A stretch of 9,342 nucleotides of DNA from Erysipelotrichia bacterium (GCA_009916335.1 SAAR01000126.1:1-9342), one strand, 5' to 3'; numbered from the stretch's first letter, positions 1 to 9,255 are shown. The notes: generated by a model not told the origin, from the letters alone. Program-made: numbers and translations.

Positions 1-105
1 TGACTCAACTTTTTTCAAAAAAGTCCCGGTAAAGGATTTTAATTGAAATGAAAACAATTTAATCATATAAACAAGTTGCAAAATTTAATTATTCATTTCA
101 TTTAA
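1..105. other. Short leader/flank upstream of the polyprotein
   Basis: This AT-rich stretch holds two in-frame TGA stops (1-3 and 49-51) that set the 5' limit of the frame. Apart from the perfect palindrome at 8-24 I see no promoter motif, no tRNA or snRNA and no coding potential. It may be 5' UTR of the element or host flank; the sequence does not say which. Confidence 0.5.
8..24. repeat. Perfect short palindrome (8-bp arms, 1-nt centre)
   Basis: ACTTTTTT, then a single C, then AAAAAAGT form a perfect inverted repeat just upstream of the polyprotein. It could form a tight hairpin in DNA or RNA or be chance in AT-rich sequence. Its place near the window edge makes an element-end role possible but unproven. 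Confidence 0.6.
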
Positions 106-1269
106 ATGCTCCAAACGTATGATAATATTTATGTTGCGAGGAATAAGCAATTTGAGGAAGAAATGGTGATCAAGATTGAAGATACTAATGGAAACAGTGT
201 AGAATACCCTCCAATCTGTGATGAACAATCCAAAAATTTACAAAAATTGTAACTTTTGGCTTCCAAGGCAGTATAACGTACATTTGATGATGTAGTTGCC
301 AATATTATCATTTATTAGTTATCAGGGTGCCGTTTTGACAAGAACGGCAAACTTTTGCAGAATCTGACTCCCCAAAACGTTTGCAAAAACGAGAATTTGA
401 GCGAGAGTAGCGTGGTTAATGACTTTAATCTGCGCAAAATGATTCAGTAGATAACTTCTCGAACCAATTAAGCTGTGATGGCAATTTGGGTGGATGTTGA
501 CAAATACGGTTTGCCAATAATCCTTGAGAAACAAGAACACAAAAAATAATAATGTATATTAACAGTATTTAACACTTAAAATCAAGCAATCACGTTATAA
601 TTTTCTAATTAGTGGTTAGTTAATGTAACGCTCAAAAGTTAAATATAATTTAATGAATTTAGATTTAACATTCCACATCAAAACGAAGCTAAGTTAAAAT
701 ATGCTACAAAAGAATCAGTGACGGATTAAAGATCTGAAAGATAGGGCTTGGCAGAAAAAAGACAATTTATAAAAGACTTGTAATGTTGTGGAATTATTGG
801 GGGTCCAGTTATATAAGAAATAAAGGTTGTACAAAGTGCAACCAAAAAAGAAGAGAAAAATATGGAACCCATTGTGATAGAAATTCCGAATTTGGAAACT
901 ATCCAGAAAAATTAAAAAAAACAATAAAGGAATGGGGGCAGATAGAGATTTAACGGTAGTAAATCCTAAACAAATAAGACGTTTATGGTTAGGAAATAAA
1001 AGATGGAGGTTTTCAACCGACAACAATCTGCACACTATGAGTATATAAATATTCTACCCACACCTTCAAAGATTTCAAGGGAACAATTATTCTCTAACCT
1101 AAATCAGATGGAATTTAATATTAACGCACATAATATGTTCATTAGGAACTCACGGCTTTCCACAGTTTATTAGAGATATTATAATTGGTCCGTCAACTGG
1201 CCGGATTTAGTGTTCTAAAGAATGATTACTGATAATTGGTTTGAGGTATAAACGGTGCTAAGGGCATAC
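106..1269 (+). other. N-terminal polyprotein region, no recognised domain (residues 1-388)
   Basis: These residues precede the first zinc finger. I recognise no domain. Residues 1-200 look like a mixed alpha/beta globular segment with several hydrophobic strands (for example AVMAIWVDVD near 475-500). A basic, Gln/Asn/Gly-rich patch follows at about 902-990 (QRNGGRQRFNGS), which could bind nucleic acid. A Trp-rich stretch (YYNWSVNW near 1174-1200) lies just before the finger. By position this part may do the work of an ORF1 nucleic-acid chaperone, but that is inference only. Confidence 0.4.
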
Positions 1270-4200
1270 TAATGTCCTAAATGCTATTACCCGTTTCTGA
1301 CAGTTGAAGAAAGAAAATTCCATATGATTCGTCATCCTAATTGTAGTAAAGAGGATGCCTCGTCATTTGGAAGATTGGCTGACGGATCTATCGCAGCGAA
1401 AATGAATAAATACATGGCAGACTATAATTTCTTGTCAGATCAATCGGGTTTAGAATAATTACTTGAGATATAAGGGAGATGCAGCATCATTCCAAAAAAC
1501 GCTATTGATAATCTTGAGATTCGTGAGCAAGAAAGATGGTATGATATGTTAAACTGGATAGATTAAGAGGTCCAAATGTAATATGTATACACAATGATCA
1601 AGGATTGGTTAACCAGGATGGGTTGGAATTAGAAATTACAAGTCAAAAAAAGTTGTTTCAATCCATGGGTTTTATAGAAATAATAAATGTTAGATGTTAT
1701 ATCCATAAGAATCAAAATCCTAATCCAAGTTGACGGTATTTCCGCCTTAGAAAAAACAAATTTGGGCCAATAAACAGAGAATTTGAGAAAGGAACTCAAG
1801 CAGTTATTAATTATGGCACAATAAATAAAAGATCAAATTCATAAGTTGGTGAATAATTCCACTAATCTTACGAGTGGCGAGTTTCTGGCAACTGTTAAAA
1901 TGCAATTAGACAAAATATGTGGCATTCTGGATGGGAGTACAGTAGATAACTCAAGAAAATTACCCTGCGGGATAAAGTTGGTGTAAGAGACAAACCCCAA
2001 TGACTTCTTTGAAAGCAAAGACGCAAGGGTTCTGTGCAAACGATTCAATAAACTGAAGAAAAAGCTGTAAGCGATTGAAAAGGATTGGTTGAATAAAAGC
2101 TCTTAAAAACACGATATAGCGATGTTAAATCAGAATATCATTGCATGTTAAAAAGCGGAAACACCATGGTAGATATTTGACGCGACGTTCCCGATAATAT
2201 TTATATTCAACATATTACATGATTATCCAAACTCTTGGAGATTAGAAAGGGATCCTAAATACAAATCTATTCCCACTATTCTCAAAGATGTAGATTTTAA
2301 AGGTTTCGAAACAATACGCGCAGAATAATAAACTTTGGCCTAACAACAGTTGGATAACGCTCACTTCATTACTCAAAGAATAGTTTCATAAATAATTGGG
2401 ATGTAAGGTAACTAAAGATTCCATAGTAAAGCACAATTATACTAACAAGCAATGAAATGGTTAGATGAAGAGTAAGCAAACTTCAGCAAATATCCTCTAA
2501 ATCTATATAGAATGGATATTCAACGTTGTCTTGAAGAAACATATGAGAAACGATCAGTCTACTCAAATGAAGAATTGAACAAATATGCAAAAGTTGAGAA
2601 CCCTGACCCCAACAACTTTTAGCATTATATGTTTACAAGCTCAATCGAGGAAAGTAACTGTAACCCAATCTAAAACGTTAACTAATATGATCCACACTCA
2701 ACTTTTGCATCTGGTAAAAAACCTTAACCGTGTAATGATTAGGACCCTACAATGGTTAGTAATTGTAATAGCACCATGTTGGATTAAAAGAAATTTGATC
2801 TTACTGTATTGCCCTGTCGACAGTCAGATGATACGATGAGTTACGTTAAACGTTAAATAAACGATATCGCAAATGAGTACAATGTCGAAATAAGAGAATA
2901 AAAAACTGAATAAAACGAAGAGTTTAACTCAATGGTATCGCGAAACGAAGAGGAACTTGAGGATGTTTGTCGAGGGGTAGCAAGAATGACTGATAAACCA
3001 AATGTTCGAACAGGTAATTATCTTACGATTCCTGCTAATTTAAGAAATTCAGAAGAAAGCTATCAGTTTGCCAACGAAATTCGTGAGAAAATCAAAATAC
3101 GTTAATAAATGATTAAATTACTTTAAGACACAAAATAACATGCAAAATATGTTGAGACGAAACTTGGATTAGTTGAGGAAATGACTAAAAAACTTAAAGA
3201 TGCTTTTCACACTTAATAAAAAGTTGAGAAGATAAATTTGCCAAAATTCACCCCATAGTAGACTCTATTATATTAGATTGATTAGTTTGTTCCAAACAAC
3301 TTCTGGTAAGTTTTAAGTAAAATGAAGACTTTATTGACAGAATTAAGAAAGCAGAAACTTAAAAACCAGGAATTAGGTAGATTTAATGGATAATTGCTGA
3401 AATTACACAAAATTGACTCTAATCAAACGTATGTAAAATGGGCGAGGGGAATAATAGAATAATTTAATGCTTCTCCACAAAACTAAAAGTTTATAGTTGA
3501 TATAGAGGAACAAGCACGCAACTATGAATGTGAATATATTGTTATTGGACCTAAATAACAATAATAGTTCGATGGAGATCGCTGGCGCTAAAGTGTAGGG
3601 AAGGTTGATTATATAATCGAAATGAAATCATCACCTCCAAAAAAGAAATTTGAACTGTCTGAAAAACAACAACAATAACCGAAAAGCTAAGGCATTTTCG
3701 GGAAAATCGCAAATACATGTACAAATTTAAAATTAATATTCAAATCTGTCCGAGCTATGTAAAAAGGAGAAGAAGCAGTGTAAAAATATTAGGATGAATA
3801 CAAGGAAAAATATTCAGAATAAGCAAAACAAAATCTTAACTAAATTAAGAAACCGGATTAAGATCCTTCAGAGGTTAAGATACTTAACATACCTTCTCCC
3901 AAAAAGAAGATAAAGAAAATAGGCGGCGCTCCAAAATTGGAGAGTGAAAAATCCAAATGGATGAATGACGCAGAACTTGAAGACCATGTCTAAAAGTTTG
4001 TCTAATCCTACTTTGAAGAAAAAGAATAAAAGAACATAAAAGTATATTGTACAAGATAATTTGGAACTTCAGACACCCCAAAAGCAATATAACAAAGAGC
4101 TCAATATGTAGCAGGAATGTGTGGCATGAAGGTGTGGCATCCATAAAAAACACACGTAATTCCAGCAATTATTGATGATCACTTCATATTTGGGATCGTT

Positions 4201-7200
4201 AAACCCAATATGTCGAATACTCTCATCACAATGAACTCAATAAAAATTGATAATAAAGCTAATGAACCAAGAACAAAACTATTATCCATATATATTCATG
4301 AACTGCGAGCAGCACTCAGTCCAACTGTTAAATGGGATGGTTTTGACAGCATGATGCACCTCTCATACGCGGACTAATAGGATGGATTCAGTTGCGGTTA
4401 TTACACTGCAATAGCAATTACATAAGCTATCTAAACAGAGTTTAAACTTAACATGACGAAAGCACCATTTTTCGTAAGAAAAGAGGATGCCTATAAGTTA
4501 GCTGATGAAATAATTGGAAAACGTAAAAGATCAGACTAACAATTGGAGTAAAGCTTGAAGGGAACGTAGGAAGTCAAAGCAGAAAATATTAATTGTACGG
4601 ACAATTCTATTTACTGCTTATCTCAAAGACAATCCCCCGGTTTCAGCGGATAAAGCATCATTTCAAGTCAACGAAGAGAGCAAGATCTGATTGTTTCAGA
4701 TTTAGGCAGTATCAATAAAGGAGAGAATTATAAGCAGATATAAAACATTTAAATCTAAAGTGAAAGTCAAATTGAAACAAGCAAAAAACCAACCGTTGTT
4801 CTCACCAACAGAAGTGGAATCAACATCAAACAAAACATTCTCATCAAGAGTAAAATAAATCAAAGTAAAGTAGAACAAATAAAAGACAGCATCACAGTTG
4901 ATGAGATATTGAACTACGTAAGTGTAAATATATCAACTCAAGAGCCAATTAACCTATTCGAGGCAAATTTAGGAATTAACTAAGTAAATCGTAACGAAGC
5001 GATTAATGACTCAAAAATAATGGATGCAGCAGAATACCACATTTTCGTCCTTACAATTATGAAGTGGCAGGTAATTGGATTGATATAACCAAAATTGTAA
5101 TAACTGACTATCTTAAATCCTAATTCTTCGGAGGATAGGGAGAAAATAAACAAAGCAGCGATTGGATATATTTAAAAATTTACCCAAAAGTGTAAACTTG
5201 AGAAAGATATCACGGAAACGTACGCCCCAATATTCACAACGGTTGCTGAATCAGGTGATTCAGGATACTACAATTTAATTGCTTTGCTAAAAATTCTATA
5301 TTCATAAAAAATGAATAATCTCATGGTGAGTGAAACATCAGCATAGCAAATTAAATAATTGACGCTTATAAACCGAAAATCAGATGGTTTAGACATCGGA
5401 CAATTGAAATTTGATTAAATTAATAATTTAGTTCCAAAATAAGAAGCTCCAAAAATAGAAATCAAATGCATTGATTAATTTGCTGAGTTTCAAGAAATTA
5501 AAAGATATACTGAAATGATTATCTCGGAAAATGGATATTCGAACGTAATTATAATAAATTGGCCGATTTACTAAAATTCAATGTTATAAATATAGCACCA
5601 ATGCTAAAAACTGGAAAGCTTTTAAATAATTATACCATTGATAACAGAGTAATTTTGGGCTTGTTGCGTATATTGTTAAGATCCAGAAAGTAATAAGTGT
5701 ACATATTTTGATACTATATCGGATACAGATAGGGAAATCTAAAACCTTAAAGAGATAAATAAAATATTATAGCAGCTAAATATCAAACAAATTACTGAAT
5801 TTGATACAATTTAAACGCTAAATGCAACTAAAAAAGAACAATTGTTAAAATAAAATGATTTGAGCAGATACTACGTCATGATTTTTATTCAAAAATTTTT
5901 TGGAAAGACCGAAGTGTCAGTAGAGCCTCAAATATTGAAACACTTTAAGGATATAATTTGTCCAAATAGAGATATTATTGAAAAACTAAACATAATTTCG
6001 AAGTATGGAAAGCGGCTATTTGAAGACACTTAAAAGTACCAATTATTTGTTGATCCAAACACGGTCAGAGCATTAATTAGAGGGAAAAAGTAAGATTAAA
6101 GTGTAAGAAATTACTTAGAAAAAGGTTAAATCAACTCAAGAATAACTTTAATAATACCACTGTTAATTAATGCAAAATGGGTATGCTTCACAATGGGGAA
6201 CTGCGGTATCTAATACAACGGTGATATTAGTGGGTATGAAGATATTATTATTTAAGAGCTGAACAAAATTAATCAGTAATTTAGAAGTGTAAGGAAGATA
6301 AAGAAATATGACAAATCGAGTTTATATAGTCAGGAATTGGACAAAAATGTTAAAAATTTTGACTATTACAATCTGTTTATCTATCTCCACAAAACATCAA
6401 TTAATAATTTGTAAAAAATTGATAATAAAGATATTGTTAAAATAAAGGACGAATTGGAGTTCTTTACCACAAAATTTAACTCTTATGAAAAATTATTTTA
6501 GTGCCCATGTTGCAATGAGATTGAATTATTTTGGACGATTACAGAACTGGAGGAGCACTTTATAAAGAAAAAACATCTGCTAAAACATTTCCGTAAAATA
6601 CCAATACTGAGCGAAGGAATAAAAGAAGAGGTTTTTTACGAGTTATGCGAAAGATGTGGCTACCCGTGCAGTGATAACCCGTTATTTGGTCTAAAAACAA
6701 AATTATAGCACGATTAAGATAATATATGTAAGAAGCAAATGGACAAAGAGTAAAAACAAAAGTCAAAAGTTTTAAAGAAAAGTATCAAAATCAAATAAAC
6801 TAAAAACGACTTTTTAGATCCAAACAGCAGAATACAACTATCACGTTTTTGTTCAAACCAAGATATAGATGCGTTGAAAGTTCAAATTGAATAATTCATT
6901 TAGTAAGCGTCGAATGAATGGAATCTTATTCCAGCATTTGAAAATATGTTAACCAAATTTGTGATGAGAGAGAAGAAAACCCCAAATACCTCAAACAAAA
7001 TTGATGAAGAAGCAGGTGTAAAGAAATATGTAAATGAAATGTTCACTTTGGAAGGAATTGGAAAGGCATATAAAAGGCTTGAGGAGTTTTACGATCAGAA
7101 ACCAAAATAATAAATGCCGTGTGTTGCTGAACAGTAGGAACTGTTTAATGAGTTATATCCTCGACCTCCAAAAATATAGTTTGATATGAATTAGCAATAC

Positions 7201-9255
7201 TCAAAACCATTGCAGGAATAGTTCGAGGAAATCACGTAAGAAGAAATTGTGGTGAATATTCGAAAGATTAAGAAACATAAAAGTTGTGGCCCGTCTGGAA
7301 TAGGTCCAACCCACCTAAAATACTTGGCAAAACATCAGAAAGTGTTTGTATCCTATTTAGCGAAAATATTTAATTAGCTGATGACTAATCCTGATTGTGT
7401 ATAACTTACTCCCACACTCTACAAATTTAGGGCAATTTTTATTCCGAAATCTGGAGGCAAGTTTAGACCTATTGCGGTGTCAGAAACCATATTATTAGTA
7501 TTCCACAAGCTATTAACATTCAGACTGAGAAATTAAACGGCTCACAGGATATCTAAAAACCAATTCGCTTTTGCGAGGAACGCCAATGTTATTTGTTTAT
7601 CTAGGGCTGAACAATGGAGAAAAGAAGGATTAACGCTCACGACAATAGACATCTAAAACGCATTTAACTCAACATCGCATGAACTAATATTTAACGAACT
7701 GAACAATTTAAGAGTTAGTCCGATGTACTTGAAATACCTTTAAAAATTCCTGAGTGCAAGGGAATGCAATTTGGGAAAGAACATTATGTGCGGGGTGCCT
7801 TAAGGTGATTCCCAATCGATGCAGTTATTTTGCATTGCAATTAATGATTAGGTTGAAAAATTATCAAGGAAATATAAAATTACTGTATATGCTGATGATA
7901 TCCTAATTGGACACGACAACAAAATAGATCCTCAAACGGTAATAACGGAATGCATTAACCTCTTTAAGCCAATTGGCCTTGATATTAACCGGGAAAAATG
8001 TAATTCGACCTATGGAGATGGAGAAATTCAATTTATGGGTCAGAAATTTAATAACCAAACAGCGAAATCAAGATCTTCACAGCTATTGATGACAGCCAAA
8101 AAATGTGTATAGGTTATTGATTATGCACCAATCGAAGCACAAAAGAAACTTATTCTAACATCAATGGTCGCTGTATCCAAAGTAAACTTCGGGCCTCTTA
8201 TTGAATAGAGCCCTGTTGACAATTCAGAAGAAGTTCAAAATTATAAATAAATTGATGAGCTAATTATTGAGTTTATTTCAAGATTGTTCAAAATGAAAAA
8301 TTTAGGACAAGAGGAGAAAAATGAATTTTGTGTTTCTTGCAAGGAGGATGGAGGATTAGAACTGATGCTGCCAGGGAATTACTACCAAACAATGAAAAAC
8401 GCACAAGAAAAGAATTTAATGTCACCAGCGGACTACGATAACCTCTCATTCGAAACACTGAAATAATCATTCATTAAAGAATTCAGAACAGAGAAAATCA
8501 TTAAAAAATACGCTCAAACACCAAAAATTGGATATACTCTGTTTGATTATGTTTAAATTAACGATTCAACTTTCAACTATCTGTGTTAAGTGCGCTTTGG
8601 AAACAAATCATTATATGATTACAAAGGAATATGTGCCCAATGCGGAAGAACATAGTCAGATCAACACATGTTAGTTTGTCCGTCAACAAATTATGTTCGT
8701 ATAATAAAACATGATAAAGTTGTTGAAGGAATAATGAAACTCATGGATGAGGAAAAATAATGTAAGGTCGTATGTAAAGACAACAAGAATATGGGTGGCG
8801 AAAGGGCGAAACCTGATTTAGAATTTAAATACAATGGTAAGAGATATTTAATTGATGTTTCCTTTGTATGCGACAAAAAGACAATGAGCTAAAGATTTGA
8901 TGGGAAAATCCAAAAATATAGAGGATGCCATAACATCTATAGCGAATATTAGGTAATACCAATAATAATCGGATATGACGGAGTTTTATATGAGAAAACT
9001 TTAGAATTATTGGAAGGCAAAGAATTTGAAGAAATAGGTTACTCGATGCTATATAAAATAATTTATCGAGAAGTTGCGAAAGCTTGGCATCTTGCAGAAA
9101 ATCTCACCTACCACAAAACTTTAGAATAAATTAGATTGGGAGTGTACCCTACTAATGGTGAGTAAGATGATGCGGTATTGTGTCAAAACCACTAATATTT
9201 GACACAAGAAAACAAGCTGGAGCTCAGTACACAGTAAGAAGGTGCGGGGGAGTGA
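106..9255 (+). CDS. Giant retrotransposon polyprotein: zinc finger, Ulp1-like protease, zinc fingers, reverse transcriptase, restriction-like endonuclease (TAA/TAG = Gln)
   Basis: This is a single 3,049-residue open frame using TAA and TAG as glutamine and TGA as stop. The start is the first ATG after in-frame TGAs at 1-3 and 49-51; a later Met (ATG at 163) is possible but nothing favours it. Domains by residue: C2H2 finger 390-413; coiled-coil and basic linker about 540-1275; C48/Ulp1 protease about 1285-1500 (His1359, Gln1424, Cys1430); three degenerate protease-like segments about 1590-2100; C2H2 and C2HC fingers 2133-2208; reverse transcriptase about 2386-2660; CCHC knuckle 2843-2858; endonuclease about 2902-2960. 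The protein should carry out target-primed reverse transcription of its own mRNA in the nucleus. It is much longer than R2-type proteins (about 1,100 residues), the extra length being N-terminal to the RT. No in-frame TGA or frameshift is seen, so the copy could be active. RT and endonuclease assignments are firm; the role of the first 1,280 residues is unknown. Confidence 0.93.
1273..1344 (+). other. C2H2 zinc finger 1 (residues 390-413)
   Basis: Cys390-x2-Cys393-x12-His406-x3-His410 is an exact classical C2H2 spacing, with a further Cys at 413. A Phe (CYYPF) and a Val (LTV) lie in the finger core. N-terminal C2H2 fingers in R2 and NeSL proteins bind target DNA, and the same use is likely here. 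The finger stands alone in this part of the protein; the other two lie about 1,720 residues downstream, just before the RT. Confidence 0.75.
1345..3948 (+). other. Long lysine/glutamine-rich linker with coiled coils and NLS-like clusters (residues 414-1281)
   Basis: I recognise no enzyme domain in these roughly 870 residues. Two stretches have heptad-like, charged amphipathic composition suited to coiled coils: about 1741-1860 (residues 546-585) and about 3061-3240 (residues 986-1045). Asn/Pro/Ser-rich, probably disordered sequence lies near 2590-2820. Gln tracts encoded by mixed CAA/TAA/TAG occur near 3555-3570 and 3664-3678. Basic clusters SSPPKKK (3628-3648) and SPKKKIKK (3895-3918) look like nuclear localisation signals. 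The region probably serves self-association and nuclear entry, but this rests on composition only. Confidence 0.45.
3949..4560 (+). other. Ulp1/SENP-like (C48) cysteine protease domain, apparently intact (about residues 1282-1485)
   Basis: The segment follows the Ulp1/SENP layout. It opens with KWMNDAEL (Trp1285), matching the family's W-(L/M)-N-D start. HFIFGIV holds the presumed catalytic His1359. QQDGFSCGYY holds Cys1430, with Gln1424 exactly six residues before it, where the oxyanion-hole glutamine of SENP1 sits. The His-Cys distance of 71 residues equals the family's usual 66-70 within one. The third triad residue, usually Asp in YDSL, reads MNSI, so Asn1377 would fill it. Gln1424 is encoded by TAA and Gln1425 by TAG. 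In NeSL-1 and Utopia elements such a domain is part of the polyprotein and is thought to process it or to deconjugate SUMO-like proteins. Confidence 0.8.
4885..5310 (+). other. Degenerate Ulp1-like segment, second copy (about residues 1594-1735)
   Basis: The landmarks of the preceding protease recur in order. A helix-like VDEILNYV stands where WMNDAEL would be. HIFVLTIMKWQVIGLI matches the His-strand segment. LTILNPNSS matches the acidic-residue strand, and GDSGYYNLIALL matches FSCGYYTAIAI. The catalytic positions are changed: His to Lys1653, the oxyanion Gln to Val, and Cys to Ser1719. The Lys1653-Ser1719 distance is 66 residues, close to the 71 of the intact copy. If the alignment is right, this is a dead protease fold kept for structure or binding. 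The similarity is motif-level and made by eye. Confidence 0.5.
5461..5940 (+). other. Degenerate Ulp1-like segment, third copy (about residues 1786-1945)
   Basis: IIIPLITEQFWACCVYC matches the His-strand of the intact protease (VIPAIIDDHFIFGIV), with Phe1850 in place of His. CTYFDTIS keeps the family's YDSL-like strand, with Asp1869 present. LSRYYVMIFI matches FSCGYYTAIAI, with Ser1920 in place of Cys and Arg in place of Gly. The Phe1850-Ser1920 distance is 70 residues, as in true Ulp1 proteins. No oxyanion glutamine stands at the right offset, so catalysis is not expected. The FDTI strand is the best-preserved part. The call rests on order and spacing of short motifs. Confidence 0.45.
6043..6420 (+). 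other. Degenerate Ulp1-like segment, fourth copy (about residues 1980-2105)
   Basis: ITLIIPLLINAKWVCFTM has the same hydrophobic-Pro-hydrophobic strand followed by a [H/K/F]-[W/F] pair, here Lys2024-Trp. NFDYYNLFIYL resembles SCGYYTAIAI, with Phe2085 in place of Cys and Asp in place of Gly. The distance between the two points is 61 residues. This is the most diverged and shortest of the four segments. It sits directly before the zinc-finger pair that leads into the reverse transcriptase. Confidence 0.4.
6502..6729 (+). other. Zinc-finger pair upstream of the RT (residues 2133-2208)
   Basis: Finger 2 is Cys2133-x2-Cys2136-x14-His2151-x5-His2157, starting in the cluster CPCC. Finger 3 is Cys2181-x2-Cys2184-x17-His2202-x5-Cys2208 (C2HC), with a spare Cys2188. 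A lysine-rich tail follows (about 6724-6800). R2- and NeSL-type proteins carry DNA-binding fingers N-terminal to the RT, and this pair is the best candidate for target-site recognition. Finger 2 has longer loops than a classical C2H2. I do not see a clear Myb repeat between the fingers and the RT. Confidence 0.65.
7261..8070 (+). other. Reverse transcriptase domain (about residues 2386-2655)
   Basis: The LINE-type RT blocks appear in order. KSCGPSGIGPTHLK (from residue 2391) and IFIPKSGGKFRPIAVSET form the N-terminal blocks. TIDIQNAFNSTSH holds the motif A aspartate (Asp2515). CGVPQGDSQS is motif B (from Gly2563), with its Gln encoded by TAA at 7801-7803. VYADDILIG is motif C, with Asp2597 and Asp2598 for metal binding. 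PIGLDINREKCN and IQFMGQKF follow as the later blocks. All three catalytic aspartates are present, so the enzyme looks functional. It would copy the element RNA at a nicked chromosomal target. The thumb probably runs on to about 8300. Confidence 0.95.
8071..8631 (+). other. RT thumb/linker to endonuclease (residues 2656-2842)
   Basis: This predicted helical stretch joins the RT to the zinc knuckle. It contains SMVAVSKVNFGPLIE (8161-8205), resembling the post-RT thumb helix of R2-like proteins, and a sequence near 8329-8370 (FCVSCKEDGGLELML) resembling the linker where such elements carry a conserved GGL. I see no separate enzymatic motif. Context, rather than any strong motif, makes it part of the RT/endonuclease unit. 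Confidence 0.55.
8632..8940 (+). other. CCHC zinc knuckle and restriction-like endonuclease (residues 2843-2945)
   Basis: The knuckle is Cys2843-x2-Cys2846-x7-His2854-x3-Cys2858, one residue shorter at the end than the Hx4C usual in R2. About 45 residues later comes AKPDLEF (Pro2903-Asp2904) and, twelve residues on, LIDVSF (Asp2917). This is the PD-x12-D signature of the R2/NeSL/CRE endonuclease. A KIQKYRG segment (Lys2934, Lys2937, Tyr2938) gives the family's downstream Lys/Tyr positions. The domain nicks the target DNA to create the primer for reverse transcription. It belongs to the PD-(D/E)xK superfamily. All expected residues are present. Confidence 0.88.
8941..9255 (+). other. C-terminal tail of the polyprotein (residues 2946-3049)
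   Basis: The tail begins with YQVIPIIIGYDGVLYEKT, a hydrophobic strand and turn that probably completes the endonuclease core, as in R2. Helical, charged sequence follows (KEFEEIGYSMLYK, WHLAEN). The last 35 residues are polar and Gln-rich and probably disordered. The frame ends at the TGA of 9253-9255. Confidence 0.6.

Noticed and set aside
2585..2839. 84-codon + strand open frame in another reading frame
   Set aside because: It lies inside the polyprotein, is only open by chance, and its translation shows no domain.
3601..3630. VDYIIEMK considered as a second PD-(D/E)xK nuclease core
   Set aside because: The Asp to E-x-K spacing is too short, no other nuclease elements surround it, and a full endonuclease is present at the C-terminus.
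3550..3680. Glutamine tracts as a microsatellite or CRISPR-like repeat
   Set aside because: The Gln codons are a mix of CAA, TAA and TAG in short runs, with no regular DNA repeat unit or spacers.
8284..8466. 60-codon + strand open frame starting at TTG
   Set aside because: It is in the same frame as the polyprotein and ends at a TAA that is read as glutamine, so it is a fragment of the large gene.
129..8876. Scattered minus-strand open frames of 60-106 codons (for example 715-1035, 3884-4168, 6560-6766)
   Set aside because: They are opposite the polyprotein, rich in Phe/Leu/Ser as expected for the complement of Lys/Gln/Asn-rich coding sequence, and show no known motif.
106..9255. Two separate ORFs or spliceosomal introns
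   Set aside because: The frame is continuous with no TGA, and domain order is kept without removing any segment.
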